Origin: Rhodospirillaceae bacterium CCH5-H10
GTDB taxonomy: Bacteria > Pseudomonadota > Alphaproteobacteria > Reyranellales > Reyranellaceae
Length of the DNA stretch: 5,521 nucleotides
NCBI GenBank assembly: GCA_001557035.1
Contig: LSKJ01000070.1
Coordinates: 1-5,521, forward strand
Reading direction: 5' to 3'
Shown: positions 1 through 5,521 of the stretch, piece after piece
Layout: each line of letters opens with the position of its first letter
How positions within the stretch are numbered: position 1 is the first letter of the stretch
Notes under the pieces: model-generated
What the model was told of the DNA's origin: nothing
Seen by the model: only the letters and a program-made list of their open reading frames with translations
Databases searched by the model: none
Program-made: the position numbers and the translations under genes

Positions 1-22
1 TCATGCGACAGCCGCACAATGA
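1..22 (+). CDS. Possible 3' end of an upstream gene (ntrY by context)
   Basis: Only the last few codons could be present. Frame 2 reads HATAAQ and stops at TGA 20-22. Frame 1 stays open to TGA 46-48 (ending RRSMRAA) and frame 3 to TGA 51-53 (ending AGCLK), so the true frame cannot be fixed from this sequence. I lean to frame 2 because an Ala-rich end is plausible for a sensor kinase and a GC hairpin follows directly after that stop. In Alphaproteobacteria the gene before ntrX is normally ntrY, the membrane histidine kinase that phosphorylates NtrX. That identity rests on context alone; no kinase motif lies inside the window. Confidence 0.3.
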
Positions 23-40
23 CCCGCCGTTCCATGCGGG
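23..40 (+). other. Short GC stem-loop before ntrX
   Basis: CCCGC (23-27) and GCGGG (36-40) can form a 5-bp all-GC stem with an 8-nt loop. No T-run follows, so it is not a convincing intrinsic terminator. It sits between the earliest possible upstream stop (20-22) and the ntrX start codon, where it could act as an mRNA processing or stability element. In such GC-rich DNA a 5-bp stem may also be chance. Confidence 0.2.
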
Positions 41-54
41 CTGCTTGAAGTGAC

Positions 55-1461
55 ATGGCCCACGATATTCTGATCGTCGACGACGAACGCGATATCTGCA
101 CGCTGATCGCCGGCATCCTCGAGGACGAGGGTCACACCGCGCGCCGTGCCCACAACAGCACCGAAGCCATCGAGGCCGTGCGGCAGCGCCGCCCGGCGCT
201 CGTCATCCTCGACGTCTGGCTGCAGGGCAGCGAACTCGACGGACTGCAGATCCTCGAAGTCATCCGCCGCGAAGATCCGCCGATCCCGGTGGTGATGATC
301 AGCGGCCATGGCACGATCGACACCGCGGTCTCCGCCATCAAGACCGGCGCCTACGACTTCATCGAGAAGCCCTTCAAGGCCGACCGGCTGCTGCTGGTCG
401 TCGACCGTGCCATCGAGGCCGACAAGCTGAAGCGCGAGAACCTGGCGCTGCGCCGCCGCGCCGGCGGCGAGGTGACCTTCGTCGGCTCGTCGAGCGACGC
501 TGCCAACGTGCGTGCGCAGATCGAGCGGGTGGCGCCGACCGGCAGCCGCGTCCTCGTCACCGGCGCATCCGGTTCGGGCAAGGAGACGGCGGCGCGCCTC
601 ATCCACCAGGGCTCCAAGCGCGCCGATGGCCCCTTCGTCGTGGTCAACTGCTCGACCCTGCCGGCCGAGCGGCTGGAGATCGAGCTGTTCGGCACCGACG
701 GCGAGACCACCGCCGACACGCTGCGCGTTTCCGGCGCCTTCGAGATGGCGCATGGCGGCACCCTCGTCCTGAAGGAAGTGGCCGACCTGCCGCTGCCGCT
801 GCAGAGCCGGCTGGTCCGCCTGCTGCAGGAACAGTCCTATGCACGCGACGGCGGCAAGACGAAGGTCGAGATCGATGTGCGCGTCCTCTCGACGACGGCG
901 CGCGACCTGCAGGCCGAGATCGCCGCAGGCAACTTCCGCGAGGAGCTTTTCCATCGCCTGAACGTGGTCAGTCTGCGCGTGCCGCCGCTCAGTGAGCGCC
1001 GCGAGGACATTCCCGAACTGGCGCAGGACCTCCTGAAGCGCGTCGCCGACGCGACCGGTCTGCCGCCGCGCTCGATCGGCGAGGACACACAGGCGGCGCT
1101 GCAGGGGCACGACTGGCCGGGAAACGTGCGCCAGCTGCGCAACGTGATCGAGCGGCTGCTGATTCTGGCGCCGCCGGGCGGTGCGCCGATCCGTGCCGAC
1201 GTGCTGCCCAACGACGTGAGCGAGGATGCACCCTCGGTGCTGCGCTGGGAGAAGGGCGGCGAGATCATGCAGCTTCCCCTGCGCGAGGCGCGCGAGGTGT
1301 TCGAGCGCGAGTACCTGCTCGCGCAGGTCACGCGCTTCGGCGGCAACATTTCACGGACGGCGACCTTCGTCGGCATGGAGCGCTCGGCCTTGCATCGCAA
1401 GCTGAAGTCGCTCGGCCTGCACGGCGGGGCGACCGAGGGCGGCGCCGAGCCGCCGGTCTGA
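55..1461 (+). CDS. ntrX: NtrX-type response regulator with degenerate AAA+ domain
   Basis: A 468-residue regulator of the NtrC/NtrX class, a cytoplasmic DNA-binding protein expected to be phosphorylated by NtrY and to control nitrogen, redox or envelope genes. The receiver domain (about 3-120) has acidic residues D9/D10, phospho-acceptor D53 (VILDVW), S83 and K105 (EKPF). The AAA+ domain (about 141-375) has Walker A GASGSGKE (170-177), putative arginine-finger region FREELFHRL (294-302) and sensor II WPGNVRQLRN (354-363). A Fis-type helix-turn-helix lies near 425-455. The GAFTGA loop that contacts sigma54 is absent between ELFG (210-213) and GAFE (227-230), as is usual in NtrX and unlike NtrC. 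Walker B reads GGTLVLKEV, with K240 where Asp is expected; sensor I Asn is also replaced (LSTTARDL). It probably works without sigma54. ATG 55 places the first beta strand (DILIVDDE) correctly; the ribosome site is weak (GAAG 47-50). Confidence 0.93.
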   Translation: MAHDILIVDDERDICTLIAGILEDEGHTARRAHNSTEAIEAVRQRRPALVILDVWLQGSELDGLQILEVIRREDPPIPVVMISGHGTIDTAVSAIKTGAYDFIEKPFKADRLLLVVDRAIEADKLKRENLALRRRAGGEVTFVGSSSDAANVRAQIERVAPTGSRVLVTGASGSGKETAARLIHQGSKRADGPFVVVNCSTLPAERLEIELFGTDGETTADTLRVSGAFEMAHGGTLVLKEVADLPLPLQSRLVRLLQEQSYARDGGKTKVEIDVRVLSTTARDLQAEIAAGNFREELFHRLNVVSLRVPPLSERREDIPELAQDLLKRVADATGLPPRSIGEDTQAALQGHDWPGNVRQLRNVIERLLILAPPGGAPIRADVLPNDVSEDAPSVLRWEKGGEIMQLPLREAREVFEREYLLAQVTRFGGNISRTATFVGMERSALHRKLKSLGLHGGATEGGAEPPV

Positions 1462-1478
1462 GCAGGAGAGAGGGCGTC

Positions 1479-2342
1479 ATGGCGCGTTATGCCTATGTCA
1501 ACGGTCGCTACGTCGAGCATCGCGAGGCCAGCGTCCACATCGAGGATCGCGGCTACCAGCTGGCCGACGGCGTCTACGAGGTCGTGGGCGTGCGCGACGG
1601 CAAGCTGATCGACGAGAAGCCGCACATCGACCGGCTCGACCGCTCGCTGAAGGAACTGCGCATCGACTGGCCGGTGTCGCGCAATACACTGGGCTTCATC
1701 ATCCGCGAGCTGATGCGCAAGAACCGTCTGCGCGACGGTCTGGTCTACATGCAGGTCACGCGCGGCGTCTCGCGGCGCGACCACGGCTTCCCGACCGCGC
1801 CGGTGAAGCCCGCGCTGGTGCTGACGACGAAGGCGACCAAGCACATCGTGGCCGATGCCGGCGCCGGCGTCGCCGTGAAGAGCATGCCCGACATCCGCTG
1901 GGAGCGTTGCGACATCAAGACGGTCGCGCTGCTGCCCAACGTGCTCGCCAAACAGGCCGCGCGCGAGGCCGGCGCCTACGAGGCGTGGCTGCTCGACGAG
2001 AAGGGCTGCGTCACCGAGGGCGCCTCGACCAATGCCTGGATCGTGACGCAGGACGGCGAACTGATCACGCGCCAGACCGACAACGGCATCCTGTCCGGCA
2101 TCACGCGCACCACGCTCAAGACGATCTGCAATTCGCTCCAGCTCAAGCTGGTCGAGCGGCCGTTCAGCCTCGAGGAAGCGAAGAAGGCCAAGGAGGCCTT
2201 CATCACCAGCGCCACGTCCTTCGTGACGCCGGTCGTGAAGATCGACGGCGAGAAGGTCGCAGACGGCAAGGTCGGCGCCACGGCGCGCCGGCTGCGCGAG
2301 GAATATGTCCGCTTCTCCGAGGCGGGAGAGGCCGTGACGTGA
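1479..2342 (+). CDS. dat: D-amino acid aminotransferase (class IV, PLP)
   Basis: A 287-residue fold-type IV aminotransferase, close to the usual length of about 280. It should interconvert D-alanine and 2-oxoglutarate with pyruvate and D-glutamate in the cytoplasm, linking D-amino acid use to cell-wall D-Glu supply. K147 in RCDIKTVALLPN is the Schiff-base lysine and E180 in VTEGASTNAW should bind the PLP pyridine nitrogen. SGITR (206-210) belongs to the phosphate-binding region. R100 and H102 in SRRDHGFP match the Arg-x-His pair that binds the substrate carboxylate in Bacillus D-amino acid aminotransferase, and Y33 matches its active-site Tyr; this argues against a branched-chain aminotransferase. 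A strong purine-rich ribosome site (AGGAGAGAGG, 1464-1473) precedes the ATG, 17 nt after the ntrX stop, so co-transcription with ntrX is likely. Exact substrate range is inferred. Confidence 0.9.
   Translation: MARYAYVNGRYVEHREASVHIEDRGYQLADGVYEVVGVRDGKLIDEKPHIDRLDRSLKELRIDWPVSRNTLGFIIRELMRKNRLRDGLVYMQVTRGVSRRDHGFPTAPVKPALVLTTKATKHIVADAGAGVAVKSMPDIRWERCDIKTVALLPNVLAKQAAREAGAYEAWLLDEKGCVTEGASTNAWIVTQDGELITRQTDNGILSGITRTTLKTICNSLQLKLVERPFSLEEAKKAKEAFITSATSFVTPVVKIDGEKVADGKVGATARRLREEYVRFSEAGEAVT
2325..2331 (+). promoter_or_regulatory. Ribosome binding site deciding a GTG start
   Basis: GGAGAGG inside the last codons of dat lies 7 nt before GTG 2339. It supports that GTG as the start of the HAD gene. 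The HAD frame stays open far upstream inside dat, but only as an overlapping shadow. Confidence 0.6.
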
Positions 2343-2995
2343 GCCGGCCGGCCGGTCTCAAGCCTCCGCGCGCGGTCCTGTTCGACTGGGACAACACGCT
2401 GGTCAACACTTGGCCGACGATCGTCGAGTGCTATCGCGACACCTTCGTTGCACTCGGTCTTACGCCCTGGACCTCGGCCGAAGTGCAGGATCGCGCCCAC
2501 GGCTCGTTGCGCGAGTTGTTCCCGGGCCTTTTCGGGCCGCGCGCCGCCGAGGCGGAAAAGGTCTTCTACGAGACTTTCCTGCGTATCCATCTGGAGCGAC
2601 TGGAGCCTCTGGACGGCGCCGCCGACCTGTTGGCGCACTGCCATGCCAAGGGCTGCTACGTGGCCATCGTCAGCAACAAGGTGGGGGACAATCTGCGGGC
2701 CGAGGTGGCCCATCTCGGCTGGGGCCAATGGATCGCCAAGGCCGTTGGCGCGCGGGACGCGGCCCGCGACAAACCAGCGCCGGACCCCATCTATCTGGCC
2801 CTCGACGGCACGGGAATTGCCCCTGACGAGAACGTGTGGATGGTGGGTGACACCCAGGCCGATCTCAAGAGCGCGCATGCGGCAGGGTGTCTTCCGGTCC
2901 TGGTGGGAGGTGCAGAGCAACTGACTGTGGCCCTCCTGGAACATCCGCCGAGACTGCGCGCGCGTAATTGTCATGAGTTGGTGGCATTGCTTTGA
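2339..2995 (+). CDS. HAD-superfamily phosphatase, phosphoglycolate phosphatase-like
   Basis: A 218-residue HAD hydrolase from GTG 2339, which overlaps the dat stop as GTGA. Four HAD motifs are visible: DWDNT (16-20, nucleophile D16 and acid/base D18), Ser112 in IVSNK, Lys145 in DKPAPDP, and GDTQAD (170-175) with metal-binding D171 and D175. The helical stretch between motif I and about residue 90 is a C1-type cap, as in the Gph/PGP group. The family removes phosphate from small molecules such as 2-phosphoglycolate, but specificity cannot be read from these motifs. The Trp in DWDNT differs from the commoner DxDGT and I recall it in alphaproteobacterial members. The overlap suggests translational coupling to dat; no metabolic link to D-amino acids is evident. 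The first HAD strand begins at residue 11, so the GTG start gives a sensible short N-terminus. Confidence 0.85.
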   Translation: MSRPAGLKPPRAVLFDWDNTLVNTWPTIVECYRDTFVALGLTPWTSAEVQDRAHGSLRELFPGLFGPRAAEAEKVFYETFLRIHLERLEPLDGAADLLAHCHAKGCYVAIVSNKVGDNLRAEVAHLGWGQWIAKAVGARDAARDKPAPDPIYLALDGTGIAPDENVWMVGDTQADLKSAHAAGCLPVLVGGAEQLTVALLEHPPRLRARNCHELVALL

Positions 2996-3014
2996 GACCA
3001 ACCTCCCCTATATT
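2987..3014 (+). promoter_or_regulatory. Candidate promoter for hfq-hflX
   Basis: TATATT (3009-3014) is a good -10 hexamer in otherwise GC-rich DNA. A partial -35 (TTGCTT, 2987-2992) lies 16 nt upstream, within the last codons of the HAD gene. A closer -35 match, TTGAGA (2992-2997), is only 11 nt from the -10 and so badly spaced. A start near 3020 would give hfq a leader of about 80 nt. This is the only clear AT-rich spot in the 106-nt gap. Confidence 0.4.
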
Positions 3015-3055
3015 TGAGGCAACTCGGTAGCGGGGACGGACCCTGTACCTTCTGA

Positions 3056-3077
3056 CCGGCGACCCCTCGGAAGCCGG
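3056..3077 (+). other. Weak stem-loop in the hfq leader
   Basis: CCGGC (3056-3060) can pair with GCCGG (3073-3077) around a 12-nt loop, about 10 nt before the ribosome site AAGAGG (3087-3092). No U-run follows, so it is not a terminator. It might shape translation of hfq, but a 5-bp stem in GC-rich DNA may be chance. Confidence 0.2.
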
Positions 3078-3101
3078 CTGCCCAGCAAGAGGCCAAAAAA
3101 T

Positions 3102-3347
3102 ATGAGCGAAAAGGCACAGAACGTTCAGGACGTCTTCCTGAACCACCTTCGGAAGAACAAGACTCCGGTCACGATCTTCCTCGTGAACGGCGTGAAGCTG
3201 CAAGGCATCGTCACGTGGTTCGACAACTTCTCGGTGCTGCTGCGCCGCGACGGCCATTCGCAGCTTGTCTACAAGCATGCGATTTCGACCATCATGCCGG
3301 TCACGCCGGTGCAGCTGTTCGACGGTGACAAGGCCGACGCAGGCTGA
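3102..3347 (+). CDS. hfq: RNA chaperone Hfq
   Basis: An 81-residue Sm-like protein that forms a hexameric ring, pairs small RNAs with target mRNAs and influences RNA stability. [12 protein letters not shown] (7-18) is the N-terminal helix with Q9, a proximal-face residue, and R17/K18 plus K20 form the basic rim. The Sm1 region covers [13 protein letters not shown] (23-35) and WFDNFSVLL (39-47). Sm2 contains [10 protein letters not shown] (54-63), with the Y57-K58-H59 signature. The acidic C-terminal tail after about residue 70 is short, as in Alphaproteobacteria and unlike the long tail of E. coli. AAGAGG (3087-3092) lies 9 nt before the ATG, followed by six A residues (3095-3100). hflX follows at once, the common hfq-hflX pair. 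In Alphaproteobacteria Hfq (NrfA) affects nitrogen-fixation gene expression, which fits the ntr neighbourhood. Confidence 0.98.
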   Translation: MSEKAQNVQDVFLNHLRKNKTPVTIFLVNGVKLQGIVTWFDNFSVLLRRDGHSQLVYKHAISTIMPVTPVQLFDGDKADAG

Positions 3348-3348
3348 T

Positions 3349-4707
3349 TTGATCGACGAATTCGACGAAGACGATCAGGAAAAGCGCACTCGCAAGCCGT
3401 TGGAAACCGCGCGCCCCGCGACGGTGGCCGCGGTCGTGTGTCCCTACATGGCCGGTCCGCGCGGTCGCGGCAGCGACCGTGACAGCCAGGCCAAGCTCGA
3501 GGAGGCCGTCGGCCTGGCCGGCGCCATCGATCTCGACGTGCGGCTCGCGCAGGTCGCGCCGCTGAGGCAGGTCACGCCGGCGACGCTGATAGGCAAGGGC
3601 GTGGTCGCCCGCATCGCCGCGGCGGTTGAGGAACTGGGTATCGGCCTCGTCGTCGTCGACGACAAGCTGACGCCCGTCCAGCAGCGCAACCTCGAGAAGG
3701 CCTGGCAGACCAAGGTCATCGATCGCACGGGTCTCATCCTGGAGATCTTCGGGGCCCGCGCCCGCACGCATGAAGGCCGCCTGCAGGTCGAACTGGCGGC
3801 GCTTGACTACCAGCGCGGCCGCCTCGTGCGGTCGTGGACCCATCTCGAACGCCAGCGCGGCGGCTTCGGCTTCATGGGCGGTCCTGGCGAATCCCAGATC
3901 GAGATCGACCGCCGTCTGATCGGCGAGCGCATCGTGCGCATCAAGCTCGACCTCGAAGCCGTGCGCAAGACGCGCCAGGTCAATCGCGCCGGCCGCAAGA
4001 AGGCGCGGCTGCCGACGGTGGCGCTGGTCGGCTACACCAATGCGGGCAAGTCGACCCTGTTCAACCGGCTGTCCGGCGCCGACGTCATGGCCAAGGACCT
4101 GCTGTTCGCCACGCTCGACCCGACCATGCGGTCGATCAAGCTGCCCAACGGCAAGGGCTGCGTGATCTCCGACACGGTGGGCTTCATTTCCGACCTGCCG
4201 ACTCATCTTGTCGCGGCGTTCCGCGCCACGCTCGAAGAGGTGATCGAGGCCGACCTGATCGTGCATGTGCGCGACATCTCCCATCCCGACAGCGAGCAGC
4301 AGCGTGCCGACGTCGAGGACGTGCTGCACGAGCTGGGCGCGCTCGAGGAGGGGGCGGGGCGCCCGTTCATCGAGGCGCTGAACAAGATCGACGCCCTGCC
4401 CGAGGAAATGCGGCAGGTGCTGGAAACCCGCACGACCACCGGTGCCGAGCGCGCGCGCCAGTATCCGGTGTCGGCGCTGACGGGCGAGGGCGTAGACCGG
4501 TTGATGGATGCCATCGCCGACCTGCTGGGTGCCGCCGGCGAGGCGCGGGAGGTATCCGTGCCGATCTCCGACGGTGCCACCATCGCCTGGCTCTACCGCC
4601 ACGGCGAGGTCCGCAGCCGGCGCGACGACGGCGAAACCGCCTGGCTGACCGTCTCGCTGGACGAGGCGTCGGCCGCCCAGTTCGAGCGCCGCCAGCAGGC
4701 GCGTTGA
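3349..4707 (+). CDS. hflX: Ribosome-associated GTPase HflX
   Basis: A 452-residue GTPase from TTG 3349. HflX binds the 50S subunit and splits stalled or stress-arrested 70S ribosomes. The N-terminal HflX domain (about 28-160) includes [11 protein letters not shown] (80-90) and is followed by a helical linker with the family signature [20 protein letters not shown] (170-189). The GTPase domain has G1 GYTNAGKST (228-236), G2 ATLDPT (254-259), G3 DTVGF (275-279), G4 NKID (345-348) and G5 SAL (375-377). A short C-terminal subdomain follows (about 400-452). Start choice: TTG 3349 comes one base after the hfq stop, has AGG at 3341-3343, and gives an acidic MIDEFDEDD beginning. ATG 3265 and ATG 3277 would overlap hfq by about 70-80 nt and encode Ser/Arg-rich sequence unlike HflX. 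ATG 3448 is possible but leaves out open, plausible coding sequence. Co-transcription with hfq is likely. Confidence 0.92.
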   Translation: MIDEFDEDDQEKRTRKPLETARPATVAAVVCPYMAGPRGRGSDRDSQAKLEEAVGLAGAIDLDVRLAQVAPLRQVTPATLIGKGVVARIAAAVEELGIGLVVVDDKLTPVQQRNLEKAWQTKVIDRTGLILEIFGARARTHEGRLQVELAALDYQRGRLVRSWTHLERQRGGFGFMGGPGESQIEIDRRLIGERIVRIKLDLEAVRKTRQVNRAGRKKARLPTVALVGYTNAGKSTLFNRLSGADVMAKDLLFATLDPTMRSIKLPNGKGCVISDTVGFISDLPTHLVAAFRATLEEVIEADLIVHVRDISHPDSEQQRADVEDVLHELGALEEGAGRPFIEALNKIDALPEEMRQVLETRTTTGAERARQYPVSALTGEGVDRLMDAIADLLGAAGEAREVSVPISDGATIAWLYRHGEVRSRRDDGETAWLTVSLDEASAAQFERRQQAR

Positions 4708-4733
4708 CACCCTGCGGGCGCACTTCCTATAAG
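4704..4733 (+). promoter_or_regulatory. Probable groES promoter
   Basis: TTGACA (4704-4709) is a perfect -35 hexamer and TATAAG (4728-4733) a good -10, separated by 18 nt. The -35 overlaps the hflX stop codon TGA (4705-4707). Transcription from about 4740 would give a leader near 35 nt. No CIRCE repeat (TTAGCACTC with its inverted partner) is seen, so HrcA control is not indicated. The TTGAC and CCTATA elements could also suit an alphaproteobacterial heat-shock sigma (RpoH), but this is uncertain. Confidence 0.65.
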
Positions 4734-4776
4734 CGGCGAAACCTAGAAACACCAACCTCAGGACGAAGGAAACACC

Positions 4777-5064
4777 ATGGGTTTCAAGCCCTTGCACGAT
4801 CGTATTCTGCTGAAGCCGCTGGCCGCTGAGACGCGCACCAAGGGCGGCCTGATCATTCCCGACACGGCCCAGGAAAAGCCGATGCAGGGCAAGGTCGTCG
4901 CGGTCGGAAAGGGACGCCGCCTCGAGGATGGCCGCCTGCAGGAGCTGGGCGTAAAGGCCGGCGACACGGTCCTGTACGGCAAGTGGTCGGGCACCGAGGT
5001 CAAGCTCGGCGGCGAAGACCACGTGATCCTGAAGGAAGAGGACCTCTTCGGCGTCGTCGGCTGA
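4777..5064 (+). CDS. groES: Co-chaperonin GroES (10 kDa)
   Basis: A 95-residue GroES of normal length. It forms the heptameric lid that caps the GroEL folding chamber in the cytoplasm. [13 protein letters not shown] (3-15) is the conserved N-terminal strand. The mobile loop covers about 17-34, with the hydrophobic tripeptide L25-I26-I27 in GGLIIPD that contacts the GroEL apical domain. GKVVAVGKG (38-46), the GDTVLYGKW strand (62-70) and the C-terminal EDLFGVVG (88-95) are typical, so the protein looks fully functional. AAGGA (4766-4770) lies 6 nt before the ATG. Unusually, groEL does not follow; an IMPase-family gene begins 5 nt after the stop. The genome may carry groESL elsewhere and this may be a second copy, or its groEL may have been separated; the window cannot tell which. 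Confidence 0.97.
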   Translation: MGFKPLHDRILLKPLAAETRTKGGLIIPDTAQEKPMQGKVVAVGKGRRLEDGRLQELGVKAGDTVLYGKWSGTEVKLGGEDHVILKEEDLFGVVG

Positions 5065-5069
5065 GGCCG

Positions 5070-5521
5070 ATGATCGACGCCGGCGCCTCCCAGCGGGTCG
5101 CCGAACTCATGCGCGAGACGGCGGCAGCCGAGTTGCTGCCGCGTTTCCGCAATCTGTCCAAGGACGACGTCCGGCAGAAGCGGCCGGGCGACATCGTCAC
5201 CGTCGCCGACGAGGCGGCCGAGCAGCGTCTGGCCTCCGGGCTGGCAAAAATCCTGCCCGGCGTGCCGGTCGTGGGCGAGGAGGCCGTCGAGAAGGATCCC
5301 GGCCTGCTCGACCTGATCGCCCGGCCGGGCGAGGCCTGCTGGATCGTCGATCCGCTCGACGGAACCTCGAACTTCGCCGCGGGCCGGGACCGCTTCGCCA
5401 TCATCGTCTGCCTCGTGCAGGACCGGAGGGCGATCGCCGGCTGGATTCTCGATGTGCCGCGCGACCGGCTGGCCGTGGCGCATCGGGGCGGCGGGGTCAC
5501 GTTCGACGGGCTGCCTATCCG
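5070..5521 (+). CDS. Inositol monophosphatase-family phosphatase (partial, 3' end missing)
   Basis: The first 150 codons of an open frame that runs off the window. The family removes phosphate from sugar, inositol, histidinol or nucleotide phosphates using Mg2+. Visible motifs are [12 protein letters not shown] (40-51), the family's conserved D47 region; VVGEEAV (67-73), with metal ligand E70; and [12 protein letters not shown] (91-102), with D94 and D97 as metal ligands and the GTS phosphate-binding turn. The middle beta strands (FAIIVCLVQ and GWILDVP) follow as expected. The second C-terminal Asp motif lies beyond the window. SuhB, HisN-like and CysQ-like functions cannot be separated on this fragment. 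ATG 5070 is 5 nt after the groES stop; the only ribosome-site candidate is GAGG 5063-5066, very close to the start, so translation may be coupled to groES. M14 (5109) is a less likely start. Confidence 0.88.
   Translation, partial: MIDAGASQRVAELMRETAAAELLPRFRNLSKDDVRQKRPGDIVTVADEAAEQRLASGLAKILPGVPVVGEEAVEKDPGLLDLIARPGEACWIVDPLDGTSNFAAGRDRFAIIVCLVQDRRAIAGWILDVPRDRLAVAHRGGGVTFDGLPI

Noticed and set aside
1..1110. 369-residue open frame on the - strand opposite ntrX
   Set aside because: It is opposite a clear response regulator, its composition is Ala/Gly/Arg/Asp-biased, and no motif is seen.
55..1461. NtrC (glnG) as identity for the regulator
   Set aside because: The absence of GAFTGA and the downstream dat-HAD-hfq-hflX order point to NtrX.
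1907..2338. N-terminal extension of the HAD frame inside dat
   Set aside because: The sequence is low-complexity Arg/Gln/Gly-rich shadow of dat; HAD homology begins after GTG 2339, which has its own ribosome site.
1479..2342. Branched-chain aminotransferase (ilvE) as identity for the class IV enzyme
   Set aside because: The RxH carboxylate-binding pair (R100, H102) and active-site Y33 match D-amino acid aminotransferases; length and ntrX linkage also fit dat.
1976..3001. 341-residue open frame on the - strand opposite dat and the HAD gene
   Set aside because: Both + strand genes have complete catalytic motifs; the antisense frame has none.
4713..4722. TGCGGGCGCA inverted repeat between hflX and groES, as terminator or operator
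   Set aside because: The stem is 4 bp with a 2-nt loop and no T-run follows; it lies in the promoter spacer and is likely chance.
3834..4829. 331-residue + strand frame overlapping hflX and groES
   Set aside because: It is an Arg/Ala/Gly-rich out-of-frame shadow with no family features.
3301..5022. 573-residue open frame on the - strand opposite hflX and groES
   Set aside because: It lies opposite two unmistakable genes, has no recognisable domain, and is the usual long antisense opening produced by GC-rich codon bias.

Overview
The window is GC-rich, densely coded DNA with every real gene on the + strand. The gene order ntrX, dat, HAD phosphatase, hfq, hflX is a chromosomal arrangement typical of Alphaproteobacteria, where hfq and hflX lie downstream of the ntrY/ntrX nitrogen two-component genes. 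Protein details fit this: an NtrX-type regulator without the sigma54-contact loop, an 81-residue Hfq with a short tail, and a HAD protein opening with DWDNT. I infer an alphaproteobacterium, perhaps of the Rhodospirillales; the genus cannot be told from this sequence.

Layout: bases 1-54 hold the probable tail of an upstream gene (by context ntrY) and a short GC hairpin. ntrX (55-1461) is followed 17 nt later by a D-amino acid aminotransferase gene (dat, 1479-2342). A Gph-like HAD phosphatase (2339-2995) overlaps dat through a GTGA stop/start. A 106-nt leader with a candidate promoter precedes hfq (3102-3347). hflX follows directly, most likely from a TTG at 3349. A good sigma70-like promoter (TTGACA, 18 nt, TATAAG) overlaps the hflX stop codon and should drive groES (4777-5064). 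Five nt after groES starts an inositol-monophosphatase-family gene that runs off the window end.

The window therefore reads as three probable transcription units: (ntrY)-ntrX-dat-HAD, hfq-hflX, and groES-IMPase. The first combines nitrogen/redox signalling with amino-group transfer between D-amino acids and 2-oxo acids. The second pairs the RNA chaperone Hfq with the ribosome-rescue GTPase HflX, as in many proteobacteria. The third is unusual because groES is not followed by groEL.

I see no mobile element, CRISPR array, tRNA or rRNA, and no clearly undescribed system. The points most worth a second look are the degenerate AAA+ domain of NtrX (no GAFTGA, and Lys in place of the Walker B Asp) and the groES gene separated from groEL.
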